Positions 9,184 through 15,012 of a stretch of DNA of 64,000 bases are shown here, one piece after another (position 1 is the stretch's first letter; each line of letters starts with the position of its first letter). A program made the translations under genes and the position numbers. The DNA is taken from NCBI GenBank assembly GCA_003635195.1, contig PYIY01000068.1, forward strand, positions 1 to 64,000, in the 5' to 3' direction. Below the pieces are notes generated by a model. It was not told the DNA's origin. It did no database searches and saw only the letters and a program-made list of their open reading frames with translations. The DNA is from Candidatus Poribacteria bacterium. Its GTDB lineage: Bacteria > Poribacteria > WGA-4E > WGA-3G.

Positions 9184-9214
9184 TGCAACTTTTCGATTCC
9201 TAAAATCAGTCACT
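9184..9214 (+). promoter_or_regulatory. Candidate ECF-type promoter of ECF-propeller copy 3
   Basis: TGCAACTTTT (9184-9193), 15 nt, GTCACT (9209-9214). The spacer sequence differs from copies 1 and 2 while both boxes are kept. Confidence 0.65.
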
Positions 9215-9252
9215 TAAGTTAAAAGCAGATTAAATCCGGAGGAGTGCTTACG

Positions 9253-12200
9253 ATGACCCAGAACGACGCTGAACTCATTCAACTGAGTTTACAAAACGAT
9301 CAGGACGCGTTCGCTGCTTTGGTCAACAAATATCAGAAAGGGGTTCACGCGCTTGCGTGGCGGAAAATCGGTGATTTTCACATCGCACAAGAGATCACAC
9401 AAGATGCCTTTCTTAAAGCATACCAGAATCTCGCTGACTTGAAAAACCATAACTTGTTTGCTGGATGGCTCTATGTTATTGCAGCACGCTTATGTTATGA
9501 CTGGCGGCAAAAGAACGCTAGGCCGATGAAATCCTTAGATAATATTGACCCAAGTGAGGTGGATCGGGTGTCATATTCTCGATACGTTGCAGACAAACAA
9601 GCGACAGAAACCGATGAGACGCGCCGCGAAGTCGTCAAGAAACTGCTCCAAAAGTTACCGGAGAGTGAACGGACAGTCATCACACTTTTTTACCTCGGTG
9701 AGATGACAATCAACGCTATCGGTGAGTTCCTCGGCGTTTCGCCGAACACTGTGAAGAGCCGCCTCAGTCGGGCACGCAACCGTTTGAAGAAGGAGGAAGA
9801 CATGATCCGACAAAACCTCGGCAGTTTCCAACTGCCTGCAAACTTAACAGAAACCATCATGCGAGAAGTCCCACGTATCGTTCCCACTGCCCCGGCAGCG
9901 CATAAACCCGTATTGCCGTGGACACTCTCTGCAGCCTCGGCAGTCTTGATTTTCCTGTTGATGGGAGTTGGCACCCAATACCTCTCCCGTTTCCAGAAGC
10001 CGTATAATCTAAACGCCACCTCGGAGCCGACGGTTGATCTTATCGAGGCACTTTTTGTTGTGGATACGCCAGCGAAGCCTGCTGTTCGGAATCAGGCTGG
10101 ACGTTCCGCTCTGCCGGGTAGAAATCCAGGGGCGGGCCAGCAGCCGGACGCGCGACTTTTTGCAGCGGCAGCGGTTGACGCAGCAGCGGAATTGACCCCG
10201 ACACCACAGTGGACGCAGACCAAAGGACCAGAAGGCGGTTTTGTCAACAATTTCTTCACGACGAATTCCGGTGATATTTACGCAGGGACATCAACGAGTC
10301 TTTACAAACTCGGAGCCGATGGACGTGCATGGCGACGTGTCAACGCGAGAAGGCTCGGTTCACTGAGCATCCAAGATTGGTTAGGGACTGCGGCACAGAT
10401 GGCAGCGCATGGTAATATGCTTTATCTCGCCACGGATACTGAAATATTGGCATCCGAAGATACGGGTGAGACGTGGCATACGTTGGGTACGCATCCAAAA
10501 GGAATTGCCAGAGGCTTTGCGGTGACCGACTCCGGATTTTACCTCGCGCTTACTGGTGGTGTTTATTATTCCAAAGATGGTAAGACTTCGTGGGTTGCGC
10601 TGAAAGATGGCATGGCGGCAGAGAAGATCCGTGCACTTGCCGCAATTGGAAATACAGTTTTTGCTGGTACCGATAAAGGACTCTATCGTCTCAACATTGA
10701 GAGGTGGAAACTATTACAAGTACCAGTGGGACCGGCAGATATGCACGGCAGAAGACCGGTGATTCACGCTTTGGCTGCTTCAAAAAATCGACTCTATGTT
10801 GCAGCGGGAGAAGCATCTATAAATCAGAGCGGCACACAAATTAAATCAGTGAGGTTTTGGTGGACACTTCATCGCTCAACAGACCTGGGTGATTCTTGGT
10901 ATCCTATAGATCCACGCGGAACACAGGAACGTGAGACGGGTAGGCGACGGGCTCAATCTTCGATTGGCTCCCCACTACTCGGGTCAGATAACATTCCGCT
11001 TGTCAAGATAGTTGCAACAGGAGCATGGGTTACGGTGACGGTGGCAGATGGCGAGTTTTTCTACTCCACAAATACTGGAGAGACCTGGACGACCTTAGAA
11101 AAGGATGAGTTCGCTTCCGGTACTGCTCAGCCGCTACTGATAGCTGATACAAACATCTTCTACAAGAGTGGACTGTCCGGGATTCTGCGCACAACCGATG
11201 GCGGCGAATCTTGGCATCCGTTTAATACAGGGTTCGTTAGCACGCCTGTTACGACTTTAATTGCTGTTAAGGGTAGACTCTGCGCAAATTCAATAGATAC
11301 GAGTTATGTCACCTCAACGGACGGTGGTGAATCCTGGATGCCGCTTCCCAAAGATATTGATTACGGTGTCTTTATCGCTGCATTTGACGATAGCCTCTAT
11401 GTGAAGACAGGGGATAATATGAATTTGCGTTCACCACTGCTTCGCCTATCTATCGAAGATAATAGTTTAAATTTTATCCCCGGCATGCCCGGTTTTAAGG
11501 GGGGCAATCAACAGAATAAGGTACAGGCGGAGATAGATGTACCTGAAGAAATAACACGCAAGGCCTTGCAGGAAGTCTTGCAGGAAGCATTCCCAGATAA
11601 GGTTAAGCAAAATATTGAAGATCTTGATCCTGAACAGGTAACTGAGATCCTTGAGCGTATCGGTCCTGACCAGTTAAATGAGTTAAATGAGAAATTCGAG
11701 GAGAAAGTCAAGGATTTCATCGGTCCTGACCAATTTGACCAGTTAAAAAAAGAAGCACTCAATAAGGCTTTTGAGGAACCAGTTTCAACGGGTATGCCTT
11801 TTGGTAGTTTTGCCGTTAGCGGCGAGACGTACTACATCGAATACGGACAGAAACTTTTCAGATGGGAACCCGATATGACTGAATGGCACGACACTGGGTT
11901 AATAGATGAAACTGAATTTGTTTTTCCTGTTGACTATTCTGTTGAAGCTTCTACGTCTATGAATGCCCTTGATTCCATAGGTTTCAAGATTGCTGCGTCA
12001 GGTAGCACCGTCTATGTCGGGAAACGGGATGGACACCTCTCTCAATCGTTTGATAAGGGCGAGACTTGGAACGATGTTACCCCTGACCTTCCGTTTTCTT
12101 TCACGGAGTTTAAGGCGATCGCCTTTGCAGGATCAACCGTTTATGTGGGGACTGATAAAGGGGTGGCACATTCAAGCGACGGTACCAATTGGCACGCTGC

Positions 12201-12429
12201 AACTGATGTTGAAGGTGAAGCACTTGTCATGGAGCGGTTTGCGGTAGACGGAACGACGGTATGTGGTACAACCGGGCAATACATTTATCAGTTGGAAGAA
12301 GGTTCAAGCACGTGGAAACAGGTGACACCCGAAATCCCAGATACCGTCCTTTCGTTTGCTATTGATGGGAACGTGCTTTATGTTGGAACTGCCAGTAGTG
12401 GCGTGCTACGTTTCACGCTTGATGAGTAG
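9253..12429 (+). CDS. Membrane-tethered ECF sigma factor fused to Asp-box beta-propeller, copy 3
   Basis: 1,058 residues from the ATG at 9253, which follows GGAGGAG and aligns with the starts of copies 1 and 2 (the ATG at 9244 lacks a site). ECF region 2 and region 4 fill residues 1-180, with the HTH 'EFLGVSPNTVKSRLSRAR' unchanged; a membrane helix near 221-243 and an Asp-box propeller follow. The sigma part is the most diverged of the three (e.g. 'LFYLGEMTINAIGEFLG'), while the propeller is very close to copy 2. The helical insert contains two short repeats, 'IGPDQLNEL' and 'IGPDQFDQL'. The gene has its own terminator and candidate ECF promoter upstream and an IS605 relic before those. An SD-ATG lies at codon 184 (9790-9804). 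Confidence 0.85.
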   Translation: MTQNDAELIQLSLQNDQDAFAALVNKYQKGVHALAWRKIGDFHIAQEITQDAFLKAYQNLADLKNHNLFAGWLYVIAARLCYDWRQKNARPMKSLDNIDPSEVDRVSYSRYVADKQATETDETRREVVKKLLQKLPESERTVITLFYLGEMTINAIGEFLGVSPNTVKSRLSRARNRLKKEEDMIRQNLGSFQLPANLTETIMREVPRIVPTAPAAHKPVLPWTLSAASAVLIFLLMGVGTQYLSRFQKPYNLNATSEPTVDLIEALFVVDTPAKPAVRNQAGRSALPGRNPGAGQQPDARLFAAAAVDAAAELTPTPQWTQTKGPEGGFVNNFFTTNSGDIYAGTSTSLYKLGADGRAWRRVNARRLGSLSIQDWLGTAAQMAAHGNMLYLATDTEILASEDTGETWHTLGTHPKGIARGFAVTDSGFYLALTGGVYYSKDGKTSWVALKDGMAAEKIRALAAIGNTVFAGTDKGLYRLNIERWKLLQVPVGPADMHGRRPVIHALAASKNRLYVAAGEASINQSGTQIKSVRFWWTLHRSTDLGDSWYPIDPRGTQERETGRRRAQSSIGSPLLGSDNIPLVKIVATGAWVTVTVADGEFFYSTNTGETWTTLEKDEFASGTAQPLLIADTNIFYKSGLSGILRTTDGGESWHPFNTGFVSTPVTTLIAVKGRLCANSIDTSYVTSTDGGESWMPLPKDIDYGVFIAAFDDSLYVKTGDNMNLRSPLLRLSIEDNSLNFIPGMPGFKGGNQQNKVQAEIDVPEEITRKALQEVLQEAFPDKVKQNIEDLDPEQVTEILERIGPDQLNELNEKFEEKVKDFIGPDQFDQLKKEALNKAFEEPVSTGMPFGSFAVSGETYYIEYGQKLFRWEPDMTEWHDTGLIDETEFVFPVDYSVEASTSMNALDSIGFKIAASGSTVYVGKRDGHLSQSFDKGETWNDVTPDLPFSFTEFKAIAFAGSTVYVGTDKGVAHSSDGTNWHAATDVEGEALVMERFAVDGTTVCGTTGQYIYQLEEGSSTWKQVTPEIPDTVLSFAIDGNVLYVGTASSGVLRFTLDE
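9790..9804 (+). promoter_or_regulatory. Internal Shine-Dalgarno and ATG, copy 3
   Basis: AAGGAGG (9790-9796) and in-frame ATG 9802 at codon 184. The codons AAG AAG GAG GAA GAC ATG are kept although neighbouring codons differ from copies 1 and 2. Confidence 0.35.
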
Positions 12430-12467
12430 AGGGATAAATTGTTCAAATAACAATTATCAAAAAATTT

Positions 12468-12498
12468 TGCACCCTTTTTGATCGCTTGGTGTGTCATT
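12468..12498 (+). promoter_or_regulatory. Candidate ECF-type promoter, distal, upstream of the TPR gene
   Basis: TGCACCCTTT (12468-12477), 15 nt, GTCATT (12493-12498). It shares AAAATTTTGCACCCTTTTT with the second motif at 12599 and the 15-nt spacing with the three promoters of the ECF-propeller genes. Confidence 0.55.
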
Positions 12499-12550
12499 AA
12501 CAATAAGAGCGATTTTATGAACAACGACGCGAAAGGATGTCATTTAGCGG

Positions 12551-12577
12551 GTGAGGGTTGGGTTACTCAGCCCTTAC
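12551..12577 (+). repeat. Hairpin between the two ECF-type promoters
   Basis: GTGAGGGTTG (12551-12560) pairs with CAGCCCTTAC (12568-12577) over 10 bp with two G-T pairs and a 7-nt loop. No T-tract follows, so it is not a standard terminator. It would be transcribed from the distal promoter and could be an attenuator or part of a small RNA (inference). Confidence 0.4.
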
Positions 12578-12598
12578 GGTGCCTGGAATTAAAAATTT

Positions 12599-12629
12599 TG
12601 CACCCTTTTTACCTGCAAGACGCGTCTAT
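12599..12629 (+). promoter_or_regulatory. Candidate ECF-type promoter, proximal, upstream of the TPR gene
   Basis: TGCACCCTTT (12599-12608), 15 nt, GTCTAT (12624-12629). It is the fifth occurrence of the motif. The leader to the TPR start codon at 12760 is about 120 nt and contains no clear gene. Confidence 0.6.
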
Positions 12630-12759
12630 ATAAACAGAACCAGTTATGAGAAACAACGAAAAAAGTCGTTTAAGGTAAACTGAATGCAGCGATACGACTT
12701 AGGATCTTGCAGCTACCAATACCGGGCAGGATTCGCAAGTATAAGTTAGGAGACATAAA

Positions 12760-13323
12760 ATGGCGATTAAAGACTATGACACGGCAATTCGGCTAAAGCC
12801 GAGCAAAACGGTCCTTACCTTTTCTTATGTTAAAAGAGCCAACGCGAAATTGGATAACGGTGACAATATCGGTGCTATTGAAGATTATAATGAGGCGATC
12901 CGTCTGCAACCGAAAAGTTCTGTTATTCTTACTGTGGCATACCTCAATCGCGGACTTGCAAGGTTCAATATGGGCGACACTATAGGCGCGGTTAGAGATT
13001 ACAGTGTGGTTATCCGTCTGAAACCCCAAAATGTTATGCTTGCCAATGCCTACGTCCATCGTGCTATAGCGAGGTCTAAATTAGAGGACAATATCGGTGC
13101 CATCAAAGATTATGATGATACGGTCCGTCTTGCCTTAGAGAATACTGATTTTGCTGCCTACGTCTATAGTAGAAGAGCCGCTGCTAAGTTGGCGATAAAC
13201 GACAATGAAGGCGCGATTGAAGACTGTGGAACGGCGATTCATCTCAATCCTGACCTTGTTGACGTTTATCGGATCCGAGATGAGGCAAAGTCGAATCTTG
13301 GTAACTATGCAGAAGCCGGTTAA
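12760..13323 (+). CDS. TPR-repeat protein, C-terminally truncated by a stop codon
   Basis: 187 residues made almost entirely of tetratricopeptide repeats of about 36-38 residues. Each contains the '(A)I.DY..AIRL.P' second helix (IKDYDTAIRLKP, IEDYNEAIRLQP, VRDYSVVIRLKP, IKDYDDTVRL, IEDCGTAIHLNP). TPRs are protein-protein docking scaffolds. The start follows TAGGAG. No signal peptide is visible, so it is probably cytoplasmic. The frame ends 'NYAEAG-stop', but the codons after TAA read 'NYDIAI', the next TPR helix, before a TGA at 13354. The gene therefore looks shortened by a recent mutation or by copying of a larger TPR gene. Two candidate ECF promoters precede it, placing it in the presumed regulon of the upstream sigma factors. 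Confidence 0.8.
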   Translation: MAIKDYDTAIRLKPSKTVLTFSYVKRANAKLDNGDNIGAIEDYNEAIRLQPKSSVILTVAYLNRGLARFNMGDTIGAVRDYSVVIRLKPQNVMLANAYVHRAIARSKLEDNIGAIKDYDDTVRLALENTDFAAYVYSRRAAAKLAINDNEGAIEDCGTAIHLNPDLVDVYRIRDEAKSNLGNYAEAG

Positions 13324-13368
13324 AACTACGATATTGCGATCTGTCTGTTATTGTGAAACATTACCCAG

Positions 13369-13397
13369 CCTTGGCGAGTTTTTACACCTCGCCAAGG
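13369..13397 (+). terminator. Perfect 10-bp hairpin after the TPR gene
   Basis: CCTTGGCGAG (13369-13378) and CTCGCCAAGG (13388-13397) pair perfectly around a 9-nt loop. No T-run follows on the + strand, so termination is likely but not certain. From 13398 to about 13560 I see no gene or signal. Confidence 0.55.
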
Positions 13398-13562
13398 CAT
13401 AACACCTACCTACATCGTCAATCTTCCGACTTCATATTGGGTGTTTAATGTCAACGCGATTCACCCAAATCCGTTATAATTGATAAACTTGTCCGTTTGA
13501 AGTATACCAGAAAGTATCTGGAAATCAGAGATTGCGTTTGACAATAAGACTTCACCTTGGTC

Positions 13563-13780
13563 ATAGGTACCCACTACCTACGAGGTAGGGGCTTGTGCTT
13601 CATAGCAGTCAGCGGTTTTCTCAGAGAGTCCACCGTCTTACATCTGCTCCACTTTAGGCAGCCAAGCCTGCCCGTTTGATATTGATCGCAGCGTTGACGT
13701 CTCTATCGTGGTAAGAACCACATTCCGGACACGTCCACTGTCTATCTGAAAGAGAGAGTACTTTGTTATGGTAGCCACAA
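13563..13780 (-). ncRNA. Candidate omega-RNA overlapping the 3' end of tnpB and the right end
   Basis: In characterised IS200/IS605 elements an RNA from the 3' end of tnpB through the right end guides TnpB, and its guide is the flanking DNA. Here the last part of tnpB, the 60-90 nt after its stop and a right-end hairpin (13570-13591: CTACCT/AGGTAG plus CCC/GGG with one bulge) stand in that position. The predicted guide is the host sequence just left of 13563 read on the minus strand. The assignment is by position and hairpin only; the RNA start is a guess. Confidence 0.4.
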
Positions 13781-14766
13781 TCACTGCAAGGCTTTGTCGT
13801 TGCTGTCCATTGATTGATACGTTTGAGTTTTTTACCGTGCTTCGCACACTTCTGCTCCAATATCTGTATGAACTGATAGAAGGCGTGGTCAGAAACCTTG
13901 CGTCCCCAAAGTCGTTTCATACCGTCAAGATTCAGTGTCTCAAAAATGAGTATATCATACTCGGAGCAGAGTTGTGTAGCGAGTTTCCATTGCCAATCTG
14001 CTCTTTGTCGGGCAACTGTTCTGTGTTGTCTTGCCAAAGCACGACACGCACGATAATAGTTGTTAGAACCTTTAACTTTACGACTCAGGGATTTACTCAA
14101 TGATCGCAACGTCCTGAGTGATTGTTTGAAAAACTGCGGCGATTGTATCTTATCGCCTTCGTCGCTTGTGAGAAACGTCTTGTTTCCGTAATCAAACCCT
14201 GCGCTCTTACCCGTCTTGGGTTTGGGTTCGGAAGCGTCAACATTCTCGCACGAAAAGCAGATCCAATAGTCGCCGCACTTATCGCGTTTGATTGTGATCG
14301 TCTTGATATTGCCTTTGATTTCGCGGTGTTTGTGGAAAGAGAACCATGTCTCTATACAGTTGATTTTGATACGATTGTCTTTGAGTTCGTATCCTGCTTG
14401 TGTGAAGGTCATAGAGCAATACTTATGACGCGGTTTTATCTTTGGTCTACCCACTTTACGAGTCGTCAAACCTGCTTTACGGTCTTTGATGTTCTCAAAA
14501 AATGCGTCTTGCGCTTTACCGTAACGCAACACAACGTCTTGCACAACTTGACTCGGCAAGTCTGCCCAATGTGGTTTCGTCCGCTTTTTGAGTTTCGCAA
14601 CATGGGCATTGAGGCGGGACGCAGACAAGTTCTTACCGAACATACGGTAATACCTACGTTGCAAAAGCATGATATGCACGTGGATTTCCCACATATCGTC
14701 AAGCATATTGCCAATCTTGATGGTATTAGATTGATTCTGAAGTTTGAACTTGTGTGCTTTTCTCAT
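13654..14766 (-). CDS. tnpB: TnpB, RNA-guided nuclease of an IS200/IS605-family element
   Basis: 370 residues, a full-length TnpB. The RuvC-like site is complete: 'GFDYG' with Asp192, 'LIFETLNL' with Glu276 and 'DRDVNAAINI' with Asp354/Asp356. A zinc ribbon with Cys327, Cys330, Cys346 and Cys349 sits between RuvC II and III. The N-terminal half is the basic, helical RNA/DNA-binding region. The family cuts DNA under guidance of an omega-RNA and helps the element persist. The ATG at 14766 starts 'MRKAHKFKLQ', and a good sigma70 promoter lies 96-124 bp upstream. Nothing in the frame looks damaged, so the protein is probably active. It is an insertion between the TPR gene and the envelope cluster. 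Confidence 0.9.
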   Translation of the reverse strand: MRKAHKFKLQNQSNTIKIGNMLDDMWEIHVHIMLLQRRYYRMFGKNLSASRLNAHVAKLKKRTKPHWADLPSQVVQDVVLRYGKAQDAFFENIKDRKAGLTTRKVGRPKIKPRHKYCSMTFTQAGYELKDNRIKINCIETWFSFHKHREIKGNIKTITIKRDKCGDYWICFSCENVDASEPKPKTGKSAGFDYGNKTFLTSDEGDKIQSPQFFKQSLRTLRSLSKSLSRKVKGSNNYYRACRALARQHRTVARQRADWQWKLATQLCSEYDILIFETLNLDGMKRLWGRKVSDHAFYQFIQILEQKCAKHGKKLKRINQWTATTKPCSDCGYHNKVLSLSDRQWTCPECGSYHDRDVNAAINIKRAGLAA

Positions 14767-14770
14767 GGTA

Positions 14771-14856
14771 TATCTCGTATCTCGTTTGTCACCTTATCAA
14801 GTAGGTTGGCAGACACATAACCTTGCGGTTATGCTTGATTTGTCTGCCACGAGATA
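14771..14856 (-). repeat. Nested inverted repeats in the tnpB leader
   Basis: Three nested pairings lie between the promoter and the tnpB start codon: TATCTCGT (14771-14778)/ACGAGATA (14849-14856), TGGCAGAC (14807-14814)/GTCTGCCA (14842-14849) and CATAACC (14816-14822)/GGTTATG (14827-14833). The leader RNA should fold strongly, which could limit TnpB translation or belong to the element's subterminal structure. Confidence 0.6.
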
Positions 14857-14861
14857 GTATA

Positions 14862-14890
14862 ATTATACAACATTTTCTCATGATTGTCAA
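14862..14890 (-). promoter_or_regulatory. Sigma70-type promoter of tnpB
   Basis: Read on the minus strand: TTGACA (14890-14885), 17 nt, TATAAT (14867-14862). Both boxes match consensus exactly with optimal spacing. Confidence 0.75.
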
Positions 14891-14973
14891 GTTTATTTCT
14901 TGACACAAACCCTTAGTTTCCCGTCTACATCCCACAAGCTAAAGCATGGAGATTTGACGGAGAGTGTTAAAAT

Positions 14974-15002
14974 GACACAACTTTACTTTCTTGTGTTGTG
15001 TC
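14974..15002. promoter_or_regulatory. Inverted repeat just before the first Omp85 gene
   Basis: GACACAAC (14974-14981) and GTTGTGTC (14995-15002) form a perfect 8-bp inverted repeat with a 13-nt spacer, ending 10 bp before the ATG at 15013. It may be an operator or a leader hairpin; it also lies close to the presumed end of the TnpB element. Confidence 0.3.
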
Positions 15003-15012
15003 TATAAAAACT

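Larger units (their letters stand above)
13562..14960 (-). mobile_element. IS200/IS605-family element carrying only tnpB (IS1341-type)
   Basis: The element reads on the minus strand: left end near 14960 with an imperfect hairpin, a sigma70-type promoter, a long inverted repeat before the start codon, an intact tnpB, then a right-end hairpin near 13570-13591. No tnpA is present, so movement would need a transposase in trans. A decayed relative sits at 8632-9092. The boundaries are estimated from the terminal hairpins. IS605-family elements make no target duplication, so the ends cannot be fixed from this copy alone. Confidence 0.65.

Noticed and set aside
12516..12656. Small + strand frame of about 40 codons between the two ECF promoters
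   Set aside because: It runs through the second promoter motif, lacks a clear ribosome-binding site and has no protein-like pattern.
14122..14820. 232-codon open frame on the + strand opposite tnpB
   Set aside because: It is antisense to an intact TnpB with all catalytic motifs, has no ribosome-binding site and shows no domain; it is a codon-bias shadow.
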